DNA from: Roseivirga sp. UBA7431
Lineage (GTDB): Bacteria > Bacteroidota > Bacteroidia > Cytophagales > Cyclobacteriaceae
Length of the DNA: 16,800 nt
NCBI GenBank assembly: GCA_002477595.1
Contig: DLQN01000073.1
Location: forward strand, 1-16,800
Direction: 5' to 3'
The stretch's first letter is position 1. The number at the start of each line of letters is the position of its first letter. Shown here piece after piece: positions 6,326-14,038 of the stretch. The translations under genes and the position numbers were made by a program. The notes under the pieces were generated by a model that was not told the origin of the DNA, did not search any database, and was given only the letters and a program-made list of their open reading frames with translations.

Positions 6326-6494
6326 GCGAAAAAGAACCAAAATCGGCATTTTTAAAGATTGCCATTGACCGAGACAAAAAAAATCACAGATGAAAACAGT
6401 ACATAATGAACAAATCCTCCCAACCCCTTGTTAGACTACTGTTAAAGCAATAGATAGTGGTAAGCACACTTCTTACTCATTTAAATCATCACGA

Positions 6495-6902
6495 ATGAAA
6501 GTAGCGGTTTTTAGAAAGGAGCATTTTAATGCTGCCCATAGATTAAACAATCCGAATTGGTCGGAAGATAAGAACGAAGAGATTTTCGGTAAGTGTAATA
6601 ACAAGTATTACCACGGACACAATTACGAGATCATCGTAAAGGTCAGCGGTGAGCCTGACCCAGATACGGGATATGTCTACGACATGAAGGTGCTAAGTGA
6701 TATGATTAAAGAAAATGTTTCAAACAAATTTGATCATAAGAACCTAAACCTAGATGTTCCCGAGTTTAAAAACCTAAACCCAACGGCTGAGAATATTGTA
6801 GTCGTGATTTATAATATCCTAAGAGACAAGATTGAGTCCAAACTCGATCTGAAAGTAACATTATATGAAACAGAACGAAACTATGTTGAATACCCAGCTT
6901 AA
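6495..6902 (+). CDS. 6-pyruvoyl-tetrahydropterin / 6-carboxytetrahydropterin synthase family (PTPS/QueD)
   Basis: Zinc enzyme acting on 7,8-dihydroneopterin triphosphate, the product of FolE. At 135 residues it has the family length. Zinc ligands are His15 (FNAAHRL), His40 and His42 (HGH); the catalytic cysteine is Cys34 in FGKCNN, with Asp80-His81 (DHKNLN) and the pterin-binding glutamate near residue 125 (YETERN). The block FGKCNN plus HGHNY, and DHKNLNLDVPEF further on, read more like animal PTPS, which makes 6-pyruvoyl-tetrahydropterin for biopterin, than like E. coli QueD, which makes the queuosine precursor. Family members are routinely labelled QueD, and sequence alone does not settle the product. 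It overlaps folE by 20-38 bases, so the two are co-translated. Confidence 0.93.
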   Translation: MKVAVFRKEHFNAAHRLNNPNWSEDKNEEIFGKCNNKYYHGHNYEIIVKVSGEPDPDTGYVYDMKVLSDMIKENVSNKFDHKNLNLDVPEFKNLNPTAENIVVVIYNILRDKIESKLDLKVTLYETERNYVEYPA

Positions 6903-7560
6903 CGGTTTGACAGTAGACGAAATTGGTGATGAGCATGTAGGTACCAGCTATGATACCCCACTCAAGGAAGATGCATTTGACATGGATGATGATCTCAAAA
7001 TGAATTTAATCGAAGATAAATTCAGGGACATCATGGAGATCATGGGTCTAGACCTCACAGATGATAGCCTGAATGGCACTCCTAAAAGAGTAGCCAAGAT
7101 GTACATCAAGGAAATATTTAGTGGGCTTAACCCAGCTAACAAACCAAAAATTGCTCTCTTCGAAAATAAGTATCAATACAATGAGATGCTTGTTGAGAAG
7201 GACATCACTTTCTACTCTAATTGCGAACATCACTTTGTTCCAATTATTGGAAAAGCTCATGTCGCTTACATTTCAAGTGGAAAAGTGATTGGCTTGTCGA
7301 AGATAAATCGCATCGTGGATTATTATGCAAGAAGACCTCAGGTGCAAGAGCGTCTGACCGTACAAATAGCTAACGAGCTCAAAACTATTCTAGAAACAGA
7401 TGACGTTGCTGTAATCATCGATGCTGAACACTTATGTGTATCCTCTCGAGGTGTACAAGACGTGAATAGTAGCACGGTAACAGCTCAATTTGACGGTAAA
7501 TTCAAAGAAGAAGGTACTAAAAATGAGCTCTTAACCTACATCAGTAATAAATTGAGATAA
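6865..7560 (+). CDS. folE: GTP cyclohydrolase I
   Basis: Converts GTP to 7,8-dihydroneopterin triphosphate and formate, the first step of folate, biopterin and queuosine pathways. Numbered from 6865, zinc ligands are Cys120 and His123 in NCEHHFVP and Cys191 in HLCVSSRG; SKINRIVDYYARRPQVQER is the conserved core and GVQDVNSSTVT the C-terminal signature. The N-terminal 40 or so residues are acidic and variable. The start is uncertain: ATG at 6865 gives 231 residues and overlaps the upstream gene by 38 bases, while ATG at 6883 (MLNTQLNG) gives 225 residues and a 20-base overlap. The overlap with a PTPS/QueD-family gene places consecutive pterin steps in one operon. An imperfect hairpin with 7-bp arms (7586-7592 and 7621-7627) follows and may end transcription. 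Confidence 0.96.
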   Translation: MKQNETMLNTQLNGLTVDEIGDEHVGTSYDTPLKEDAFDMDDDLKMNLIEDKFRDIMEIMGLDLTDDSLNGTPKRVAKMYIKEIFSGLNPANKPKIALFENKYQYNEMLVEKDITFYSNCEHHFVPIIGKAHVAYISSGKVIGLSKINRIVDYYARRPQVQERLTVQIANELKTILETDDVAVIIDAEHLCVSSRGVQDVNSSTVTAQFDGKFKEEGTKNELLTYISNKLR

Positions 7561-7663
7561 GTCATTTCATTCAAAAAGGGTCTTTTCAAGTGGATTGGAT
7601 TGATTATCGTCAAATCAACTCACTTGATTTTGATTTCTTAATCATTCATTCATTTTAAAAGAT

Positions 7664-7671
7664 TACCTTTG
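7664..7671 (+). promoter_or_regulatory. Promoter -7 box for typA
   Basis: TACCTTTG (7664-7671), followed by C, is an exact match to the Bacteroidota -7 consensus TAnnTTTG. No good TTTG lies at the -33 position. The start would fall near 7677, leaving a leader of under 20 bases before the typA ATG at 7694, which is typical for the phylum. Confidence 0.75.
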
Positions 7672-7693
7672 CGGCTTCAATTAGAAAGCATCC

Positions 7694-9493
7694 ATGCAAA
7701 GCATCAGAAACATTGCCATTATCGCACACGTTGATCATGGCAAAACAACTTTAGTAGATAAGATCATTCACGTTTCTAAACTGTTTAGAGACAATCAAGA
7801 GTCAGGTGATCTCATCCTTGACAGTAATGATCTTGAACGTGAAAGAGGCATTACAATTCTTTCGAAAAATGTATCTGTCGTTTACAAAGGCGTTAAGATA
7901 AACATCATTGACACTCCTGGTCACGCAGACTTTGGAGGAGAAGTGGAAAGAGTACTTAGAATGGCCGATGGCGTACTACTTTTGGTAGATGCTTTCGAAG
8001 GCGCTATGCCACAAACTCGTTTTGTACTTAGCAAAGCCTTAGCCCTTGGATTGACTCCTATTGTAGTTGTCAATAAGGTCGATAAAGAGAACTGTCGTCC
8101 TGACGAAGTACATGAGCAAGTGTTTGACCTCATGTTCAACTTAGACGCTACTGAAGAGCAATTAGATTTCGAAACCATGTATGGTTCTTCGAAAATGGGA
8201 TGGATGAGTGACGACTGGCAGAAGCCAACCGACACAATCACCCCGCTATTAGATAAAATTATTGAAGTGATTCCTGAGGCTCCATCGCCAGAAGGTATTC
8301 CTCAGTTCCAGATCACATCATTAGATTATTCTTCATTTGTTGGTCGTATTGCGATTGGCCGTGTATACCAAGGTAACTTGGAAGAAGGCAAGTCAATGGG
8401 CTTAACGAAAGCTGACGGATCTGTTCAGCGTGTAAGAATCAAAGAATTACAGGTTTTTGAAGGCCTTGGTAGAAAGAAAGTTGCGTCAGTAAAAGCTGGT
8501 GATCTATGTGCCGTTGTTGGTCTTGAGAACTTCGAGATTGGTGATACACTGACTGATTACGAAAACCCTCAGCCACTTAAGCGCTTAAGTATTGATGAGC
8601 CAACAATGAATATGCTTTTCACTATCAACAACTCTCCGGGGTTTGGTACTGAAGGTAAGTTTGTGACTTCTCGTCATTTGAGAGATCGTTTGGAGAAAGA
8701 AACTGAAAAGAACTTAGCACTTCGTGTTGATGCTACTGATTCGGAAGACAAATTCTTAGTCTATGGACGTGGTATTCTTCACTTGTCAGTATTAATAGAG
8801 ACGATGAGACGTGAGGGCTACGAATTGATGGTAGGCCAACCTCAAGTAATCTATAAGGAAATTGATGGTAAAAAATGTGAGCCAATAGAGACACTAGTGG
8901 TTGATGTTCCTGAAAGTGTTTCAGGTAAAGTAATCGAGTTAGCCACGCAACGAAAAGGCGAGTTGAAGATCATGGAGCCGAAAGGCGACCAACAACATCT
9001 TGAGTTCGAAATCCCTTCTCGTGGATTGATTGGTCTGAGAAACAATGTACTGACTGCCACTGGCGGTGAAGCTGTAATGAATCACAGATTCAAAGAATAT
9101 CAGCCTTTCAAAGGCGAAATGAGAGGAAGAAGTAACGGTTCTCTAATCTCTATGGGCAATGGTCCTGGAACACCTTTCTCGATTGACAAGCTGCAAGACA
9201 GAGGTATTTTCTTCGTTCCTCCTGGGGAAAACTTATACACTGGTCAGGTGATTGGAGAGCATAATCGTGAAAACGATATTGTTGTCAACATTCAGAAAGG
9301 AAAGCAATTGACAAACATGAGAGCTTCAGGTTCTGATAGTAACTCGAAGATTGTTCCTCCAAGATTGTTCTCTTTAGAAGAAGGTATGGAATACATCCAA
9401 AAAGATGAATACCTAGAAATCACTCCTGAAAGCATCAGAATGAGAAAAATCTGGCTAGACGAGCACACAAGAACGAAAATGGCTAAATCGTAG
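7694..9493 (+). CDS. typA: TypA/BipA translational GTPase
   Basis: Ribosome-associated GTPase of the EF-G/LepA class, linked in other bacteria to ribosome assembly, cold growth and stress responses. The 599-residue length is typical. The G domain shows G1 AHVDHGKTT (11-19), the switch I ERERGITI (48-55), G3 DTPGH (73-77) and G4 NKVD (127-130). EF-Tu domain II lies near residues 200-290 and the EF-G-like domains III and V follow. The TypA-specific C-terminal domain contains GLRNNVLTATGGEAVMNH and SMGNGPGTPFSIDKLQDRG. It is monocistronic, with its own -7 box and a strong terminator. Lack of an EF-G domain IV and the TypA C-terminus rule out EF-G and LepA. Confidence 0.98.
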   Translation: MQSIRNIAIIAHVDHGKTTLVDKIIHVSKLFRDNQESGDLILDSNDLERERGITILSKNVSVVYKGVKINIIDTPGHADFGGEVERVLRMADGVLLLVDAFEGAMPQTRFVLSKALALGLTPIVVVNKVDKENCRPDEVHEQVFDLMFNLDATEEQLDFETMYGSSKMGWMSDDWQKPTDTITPLLDKIIEVIPEAPSPEGIPQFQITSLDYSSFVGRIAIGRVYQGNLEEGKSMGLTKADGSVQRVRIKELQVFEGLGRKKVASVKAGDLCAVVGLENFEIGDTLTDYENPQPLKRLSIDEPTMNMLFTINNSPGFGTEGKFVTSRHLRDRLEKETEKNLALRVDATDSEDKFLVYGRGILHLSVLIETMRREGYELMVGQPQVIYKEIDGKKCEPIETLVVDVPESVSGKVIELATQRKGELKIMEPKGDQQHLEFEIPSRGLIGLRNNVLTATGGEAVMNHRFKEYQPFKGEMRGRSNGSLISMGNGPGTPFSIDKLQDRGIFFVPPGENLYTGQVIGEHNRENDIVVNIQKGKQLTNMRASGSDSNSKIVPPRLFSLEEGMEYIQKDEYLEITPESIRMRKIWLDEHTRTKMAKS

Positions 9494-9517
9494 GTAAAAA
9501 ATAAAAGCTTATAAAGT

Positions 9518-9550
9518 AAAAAGGGAGTGAACTATGTTCACTCCCTTTTT
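9518..9550 (+). terminator. Intrinsic terminator of typA
   Basis: AAAAAGGGAGTGAAC (9518-9532) and GTTCACTCCCTTTTT (9536-9550) form a perfect 15-bp stem with a three-base loop, ending in T-rich sequence 24 bases after the typA stop. The A-rich left arm means it could also terminate - strand read-through from the converging SDR gene. Confidence 0.92.
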
Positions 9551-9700
9551 CTATTTATAGACTCCGTGAAATCTGTGATCTAAATATTAACAAACACTTA
9601 TAACAATCTAATTTTAAGTACTTTATGAGTGCGCTATACGTTTCTCATATGGTCAAATACATTTTGACAAGCATGTTTCACTTTCAAAACTCACATAATA

Positions 9701-9728
9701 TATAGACCTATACACCTTATAGATCTAT
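9701..9728. repeat. Tandem near-palindromic repeat in the typA/SDR convergent spacer
   Basis: TATAGACCTAT (9701-9711) and TATAGATCTAT (9718-9728) differ at one base and start 17 bases apart. The second contains the perfect palindrome ATAGATCTAT. The spacer (9551-9757) holds nothing else I can name; it lies between two converging genes, where an operator is not expected. Confidence 0.45.
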
Positions 9729-9757
9729 CTTTCTTAATTGGCGTTTGGCTTTCCAAT

Positions 9758-9779
9758 AGCCCCAAAGTATCTTGGGGCT
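9758..9779 (-). terminator. Hairpin at the SDR stop codon (weak terminator candidate)
   Basis: AGCCCCAA (9758-9765) and TTGGGGCT (9772-9779) form an 8-bp GC-rich stem with a six-base loop. The stem begins at the last base of the - strand stop codon. No T-run follows on the - strand, so it may be only a 3'-end stabilising structure or a weak terminator. Confidence 0.45.
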
Positions 9780-10633
9780 TACGACTTTTTTCCTCTTCCA
9801 GCTTCTAGCATGTCCCACATCGCTTGAGGCACCTTTTCAAGGTGGCTAAATTCACCTGCCCCCATGAGCCATTCTCCTCCATCAATCGTCACTACTTCAC
9901 CATTAATATAGGCAGAGAAATCTGACATGAGATAAGCAGCCAGGTTGGCTAGCTCTTGATGCTCTCCTACTCTGCCTAAAGGCACGAGTTTCGCTGGATC
10001 GAATTTATCAATCAGGTCTCCTGGTAATAATCTACTCCAAGCGCCCTCAGTAGGAAAAGGTCCTGGAGCAATTGCATTGAGTCGAATATTATACTTAGCC
10101 CATTCCACAGCCAGAGAACGTGTCATGGCTAGTACACCAGCTTTGGCGCATGCCGAAGGCACCACATACCCTGAGCCTGTCCAAGCATAGGTAGTAACTA
10201 TGTTCAGTACTGTACCTCCCTGCTTAGCGGCAATCCATTTCTTTCCTAAGGCCAAGGTGAAGTTGGTACTCCCTTTTAATACTATATCTATTATAGTATC
10301 GAAAGCCCGATTGGATAGTCTTTCGGTAGGACTCACAAAATTTCCGGCTGCATTATTCAAAAGGCAATGAATTTGCCCAAAGCGCTCTTCCGTCTTTGCC
10401 AGAACGTTTTCTACTTGGTCGTAATTTCTAACATCACACTGGATGGGTAAAACCTTTCCTCCCGTTTCAGCTTCTAATTCTTGGGCGGCTTTCTCTAAGA
10501 CTTCTATCTTACGACTGGTTATCACCAAATTAGCTCCAAGCTCTAGGAAATATTTACCCATCGCTCTCCCAAGACCAGTGCCTCCACCAGTGACTATTAT
10601 TGTTTGTCCTTTTAGGGCGTCATCCCTTAGCAT
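9779..10633 (-). CDS. SDR-family oxidoreductase, 2,4-dienoyl-CoA reductase-like
   Basis: NADP(H)-binding short-chain dehydrogenase, probably a 2,4-dienoyl-CoA reductase of unsaturated fatty acid beta-oxidation, acting in the cytosol. With the start at 10633 (MLRDDALKG) the protein has 284 residues. The cofactor motif TGGGTGLG lies at 15-22 and NNAAGN at 93-98. The catalytic region TYAWTGSGYVVPSACAKAG lacks the usual SDR YxxxK; instead Tyr149 and Lys164 are 15 residues apart, exactly as I recall for mitochondrial DECR1, whose stretch here is nearly the same. GPFPTEGAWSRL and the C-terminal GEWLMGAGEFSHLEKV also match that subgroup. In-frame starts at 10648 (ATG) and 10654 (TTG) add only 5-7 residues. 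It is monocistronic, and no other beta-oxidation gene is in the window. Confidence 0.88.
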   Translation of the reverse strand: MLRDDALKGQTIIVTGGGTGLGRAMGKYFLELGANLVITSRKIEVLEKAAQELEAETGGKVLPIQCDVRNYDQVENVLAKTEERFGQIHCLLNNAAGNFVSPTERLSNRAFDTIIDIVLKGSTNFTLALGKKWIAAKQGGTVLNIVTTYAWTGSGYVVPSACAKAGVLAMTRSLAVEWAKYNIRLNAIAPGPFPTEGAWSRLLPGDLIDKFDPAKLVPLGRVGEHQELANLAAYLMSDFSAYINGEVVTIDGGEWLMGAGEFSHLEKVPQAMWDMLEAGRGKKS

Positions 10634-10757
10634 TCCATCAGTTCTCATAAACAAATCATTAAATACAGGCGTTTAAGATAGAAAATATTATGCATGCAGC
10701 ATAGCCTTTCTAACGCTTGACTTCTAGATATCTCGTGACAATCTCATGTGAATTTTT

Positions 10758-10765
10758 CATATTTG
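10758..10765 (+). promoter_or_regulatory. Candidate -7 box for the OmpA-family lipoprotein
   Basis: CATATTTG matches TAnnTTTG at all but the first base. It ends 19 bases before the ATG at 10785, a spacing like that of typA. No clear -33 box is seen. Confidence 0.4.
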
Positions 10766-10784
10766 TACAACTCAATTCTCCTTT

Positions 10785-11738
10785 ATGACCACTTTTTTAA
10801 ATAAAACGGCCCTATTATCTCTTCTTTTGATCTTTCTGACTTCTTGTGTAGCCAAAAAAGATTTTGACTCAGTGGTGGGCGAAAAGAACGCTTTGGAGAA
10901 TGATAAAACCAGACTCCAAGAACAACTTGCTGTTCTAGGTGAAAAAGCTAGTCGTCTTCAAGTTCAGGTGGAAGACCTCAAAGGGAAGAACACAGCACTA
11001 CAAAGTGATTTTGATATCGTAAGCAAAGAACTCAAGAATGTTCAAGGCGAGTATAGCCGTATTAAACAATTGTACGACAACCTACTAACCAATAGCGGTC
11101 AATTGAATACTGACCTTGCGCAGCAGCAGCAGCGGCTCTTAGCCATCGAGGACGACTTAGAAATTGAAAGAAAGAAAAACGAAGAATTAGCCTTAGACCT
11201 CTCAAAACGTGAAGCAAAAGTGGCTGAGCTGGAAAGATTGATCTCAGAAAAAGACAAAGCTGTACAACTATTGAAGAAGCGTGTCACTGATGCCTTGCTC
11301 AACTTTCAAGCAAGCGACCTATCGGTTGAAGTGAAGAATGGAAAAGTCTATGTGTCGCTTGCAGAAAAATTACTCTTCAACTCTGGAAGCACCAAAGTAG
11401 ATGCAAAAGGTGAAAGTGCTTTGAAACAATTGGCAGTCGCCCTAAGCGGGAACACAGACATTAACATCATGGTTGAAGGACACACCGATAACGTGCCCCT
11501 TTCTGGATCTGGAAAATTTAGTGACAATTGGGATTTGAGTGTTATTCGAGCCACTTCGATTGTAAGAATCTTAATAAACAATGGAATCAGCTCAGAGGTA
11601 ATTACTGCTGCTGGACGTGGTGAATTCTCTCCCGTGGCAGAAAATACTTCGGCCGAAAACAAAGCTTTAAACAGACGGACAGAGATCGTTCTTACTCCGA
11701 AATTGAATGAGTTGTTTCAACTCTTAGAATCTTATTAA
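10785..11738 (+). CDS. OmpA-family lipoprotein with long coiled coil
   Basis: Probable outer-membrane lipoprotein of 317 residues that anchors the envelope to peptidoglycan. The N-terminus is a lipoprotein signal with lipobox LTSC, so Cys21 would be acylated. Residues about 27-165 are strongly helical and charged with heptad-like leucines, giving a long coiled-coil stalk with a run of four glutamines (113-116, coded by repeated CAG). The C-terminal OmpA/Pal domain (about 180-305) contains EGHTDNVPL (231-239), NWDLSVIRA with Arg255, and ALNRRTEIVL (294-303), the residues expected to hold diaminopimelate in peptidoglycan. The small membrane protein downstream follows after 31 bases with no terminator between, so the two are likely co-transcribed. 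The domain order differs from classic Pal, which lacks the coiled coil. Confidence 0.92.
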   Translation: MTTFLNKTALLSLLLIFLTSCVAKKDFDSVVGEKNALENDKTRLQEQLAVLGEKASRLQVQVEDLKGKNTALQSDFDIVSKELKNVQGEYSRIKQLYDNLLTNSGQLNTDLAQQQQRLLAIEDDLEIERKKNEELALDLSKREAKVAELERLISEKDKAVQLLKKRVTDALLNFQASDLSVEVKNGKVYVSLAEKLLFNSGSTKVDAKGESALKQLAVALSGNTDINIMVEGHTDNVPLSGSGKFSDNWDLSVIRATSIVRILINNGISSEVITAAGRGEFSPVAENTSAENKALNRRTEIVLTPKLNELFQLLESY

Positions 11739-11769
11739 ACAATTCACCTGACTTTTTAATTCTAAAGTA

Positions 11770-12030
11770 ATGCTAGTCAAAAATGAATTTGAGGAATACT
11801 CAGTTGAGGAGTTAGAGGTTAAGATAAAAAAGTTCAAGAAGCTTCAGACCACATTAATGAGCTTTGCCGCTGTCATTGCCACAGCCGTAGCTATCTATTC
11901 TTTTATCATTAGTAGCTCCGATGGATATGCTCTAATCCCTATTGTTCTGATCGTAGGGTTTGTTTACCCACTCTGGGCATTCGGAAACTTGACAAGAAAT
12001 GCACAACGCGAAATTGACAGCAGAGCCTAA
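11770..12030 (+). CDS. Small membrane protein with two transmembrane helices
   Basis: Hypothetical protein of 86 residues, not recognised. The first 28 residues are charged and probably helical (EEYSVEELEVKIKKFKKLQ). Two hydrophobic segments follow, at about 30-49 (LMSFAAVIATAVAIYSFII) and 54-72 (ALIPIVLIVGFVYPLWAFG), and a short charged tail ends the protein. This hairpin topology would leave both ends on the same side of the inner membrane. It starts 31 bases after the OmpA-family gene and its stop is only 11 bases from the stop of the converging DUF819 gene, so no room exists for a dedicated terminator. A link to envelope function is only inferred from position. Confidence 0.72.
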   Translation: MLVKNEFEEYSVEELEVKIKKFKKLQTTLMSFAAVIATAVAIYSFIISSSDGYALIPIVLIVGFVYPLWAFGNLTRNAQREIDSRA

Positions 12031-12041
12031 TTAAACTTTTG

Positions 12042-13301
12042 TTAAAATACACCAGAAGCACTTTCCATTAATTGGGCACAAAGTAGGGCTCCGTACGTAC
12101 CCAGTGCATACCCCAACACGGCTAGTAAAACACCCACTGGTGCCAATGCAGGACTAAATGCCGAGGCGACTACCGGTGCCGAAGCTGCCCCGCCAACGTT
12201 GGCCTGACTGCCCACAGCGACAAAAAAGAATGGTGCTCTTATTATTTTTGCCACCACGATCATAATGATCACATGGAATAACATCCAAGTGATTCCGATA
12301 GCAAACAGTCCGAGGTTATCAAATATCTCTCCTACGTTCATGCGCATACCGATGGTTGCCACAAGAATGAAAATGAATACGCTGCCTAAACGAGAAGCGC
12401 CTGCCCCTTCGTATTTTCTCATTTTGGTAAATGATAGACCAACACCTATGGTGGTAGCAATCACAACAAGCCAGAAAAAACCTGAGGTTAATGACTCAAG
12501 ACTATACTTCGATAACCATTCGCGTCTGGCTTCCATCAGCGGTGCAATGACATCTGCTCCCCAATGTGCCAAAGCCGTTCCGCCAAAAGCAATGGCCAGA
12601 ATCGTCATTACTTCCGAAAGTGTTGGGATTTTGGCAATACTGGCTTGATAATGCTCTACCCTGTCCCTTAAATCGTCAATGGCTGTCGTATCAGATTTGA
12701 GCCACTTATCTACTTTTTCAGTTTTACTTGCCCCATAAAGGAGAAAGCCAGTCCAGATATTTGCACAGATCACATCTACGACAATCATGGTGGCAAATAG
12801 CTTATCACTGACACCAAATATCTCTTTCATTGAGGCTTGATTAGCACCTCCGCCAATCCAACTTCCTGCTACTGTTGTTAAGCCTCTCCAAACCTCTTCT
12901 CCACTTCCTACATTCAGTACTTCGGGAGCAATTGCAGAGATAAGAAGAATGGCCAATGGCCCACCTAGAACAATACCAATGGTAGCAGCAAAAAACATGA
13001 TCACGGCTTTAGAGCCTAGGTTGATAATTCCTTTTATATCTATGCTGAGGCACAGTAACACCAAACTGGCTGGCAGCAAATACCTTGAAGCAACAAAGTA
13101 AAGGTTCGAATCCTCACCTGAAATGAGTCCTAAAGGCCAATTGAGTAGGCCTGGTAAGAAATAGCATAACAGAATGCTTGGCACATAAGTGTAGAACTTC
13201 TTCCATTTCGGATTAGAAGAGGATGAAGTATGAAATACTGCGGCAACTATAATAATTAGTAAACCGAGTACTATTGCGTCATTAGTAAAAAATGGTTCCA
13301 T
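12042..13301 (-). CDS. DUF819 family membrane protein (putative transporter)
   Basis: Integral inner-membrane protein of 419 residues belonging, as far as I can recognise, to the DUF819 family (YjcL-like). It has about 10-11 hydrophobic segments, beginning near residues 8-24, 36-58 and 68-85. The conserved glycine-rich stretch GSWIGGGANQASMKEIFG lies in the first half, and a matching SQANVGGAASAPVVASAF lies in the second, which suggests an inverted-repeat transporter architecture. A hydrophilic loop at about 193-225 separates the halves. The substrate is unknown. The gene follows the AhpD-like gene on the same strand after a 47-base gap, so the pair may form an operon. Confidence 0.85.
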   Translation of the reverse strand: MEPFFTNDAIVLGLLIIIVAAVFHTSSSSNPKWKKFYTYVPSILLCYFLPGLLNWPLGLISGEDSNLYFVASRYLLPASLVLLCLSIDIKGIINLGSKAVIMFFAATIGIVLGGPLAILLISAIAPEVLNVGSGEEVWRGLTTVAGSWIGGGANQASMKEIFGVSDKLFATMIVVDVICANIWTGFLLYGASKTEKVDKWLKSDTTAIDDLRDRVEHYQASIAKIPTLSEVMTILAIAFGGTALAHWGADVIAPLMEARREWLSKYSLESLTSGFFWLVVIATTIGVGLSFTKMRKYEGAGASRLGSVFIFILVATIGMRMNVGEIFDNLGLFAIGITWMLFHVIIMIVVAKIIRAPFFFVAVGSQANVGGAASAPVVASAFSPALAPVGVLLAVLGYALGTYGALLCAQLMESASGVF

Positions 13302-13348
13302 GTAGTGGCTTTCGAAACACCAATAATAAGTGTTTTTCCTGAAAGATG

Positions 13349-13912
13349 TCAGTCATACTTGTAACCCACTCCCTTATCCTCTTCCAATGCTACCCCTAGC
13401 CCCAATACCAAGCGATTAACAAAATTGAAATAGGCAATCACCAATGATGCATCGAGAATGGCTCTCTCTTCTAAGCCTAGTTTCTTTAATGGCGCTAAGT
13501 AGTCACTTTCTTTAACGTCACCCGGTGATGACGTGAGGTTGAATGCGTAACCGCACAAGAGTGCATCTATCACGGATAATTCAACAGATTTATAGTCGAG
13601 CCAAAGCTGCGCAACTTTTTCTTCATCCTTCCAAAAGTGATTGAGAGCCGCTCCATGGTGTACCTGACAATATTCACAGTTATTAGCTGCAGATACCACT
13701 ACGGCAATCATTTCTCTCTGATAACGCTTCAAGGGAGACTTGCCGAACATTATCGTCATATATAGCTCCATGTGATCAATGATCGACTTTGGATTAAGAC
13801 TTTGGATTTTATGAACCTCCGCCAGCTTTCCTCGAGTTTTTAATAAGTGATCATAAACTTCTTTCAATTCACCTGCTGCCTCCGAGTGTTCTATCACTTT
13901 TATAAACGCCAT
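13349..13912 (-). CDS. AhpD-like / carboxymuconolactone decarboxylase-family peroxidase-related protein
   Basis: Probable alkylhydroperoxidase-like enzyme of 187 residues with the helical AhpD/CMD fold. The redox motif is NNCEYCQVHH (Cys79, Cys82, His85, His86), preceded by the typical REMIAVVVSAA helix. The length and the sequence after the motif fit the 'peroxidase-related enzyme' subgroup rather than AhpD itself. These proteins use the CxxC cysteines with the nearby histidine to reduce hydroperoxides; the partner reductant is not evident. It lies upstream of the DUF819 gene on the same strand and divergent from the NSS transporter. TAATTTCA about 20 bases upstream of the ATG is a poor -7 box match. 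Confidence 0.86.
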   Translation of the reverse strand: MAFIKVIEHSEAAGELKEVYDHLLKTRGKLAEVHKIQSLNPKSIIDHMELYMTIMFGKSPLKRYQREMIAVVVSAANNCEYCQVHHGAALNHFWKDEEKVAQLWLDYKSVELSVIDALLCGYAFNLTSSPGDVKESDYLAPLKKLGLEERAILDASLVIAYFNFVNRLVLGLGVALEEDKGVGYKYD

Positions 13913-14038
13913 TCTGATAATTTTAAATTGAAATTACCTTTTTGATAGGATTTGCCTGTCTGGCAGAGGACTTTTTTGATGAATAGCAAGATTGGGAAAC
14001 AAGAATCCCATATATTCGATTTTTTAAATAATTTAAGA

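Larger units (their letters stand above)
6151..6494. other. Divergent intergenic region between exported protein and PTPS genes
   Basis: These 344 bases should hold the promoters of both flanking genes, but I could not identify a convincing TAnnTTTG box for either. The notable content is a 13-bp inverted repeat (6237-6249 and 6313-6325) enclosing three TGTCAC repeats. The 170 bases next to the PTPS start hold only a weak 5-bp dyad, GTAAG/CTTAC at 6460-6476. Confidence 0.6.

Noticed and set aside
6326..6494. preQ1 riboswitch upstream of the PTPS/QueD-family gene
   Set aside because: I could not find the small stem followed by an A-rich pairing tail of preQ1-I; only a weak 5-bp dyad is present.
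9779..10633. Sepiapterin reductase, given the pterin genes nearby
   Set aside because: The Tyr149-Lys164 spacing and the TYAxTGSG stretch match 2,4-dienoyl-CoA reductases; typA with its own promoter and terminator lies between this gene and folE.
11120..11134. CAG trinucleotide run in the OmpA-family gene as a phase-variable repeat
   Set aside because: Only about four units, in frame, coding glutamines inside a coiled coil; copy changes would not shift the frame.
12265..12648. 127-residue + strand open frame opposite the DUF819 gene
   Set aside because: It is a shadow of the well-supported membrane protein on the other strand and has no family features.
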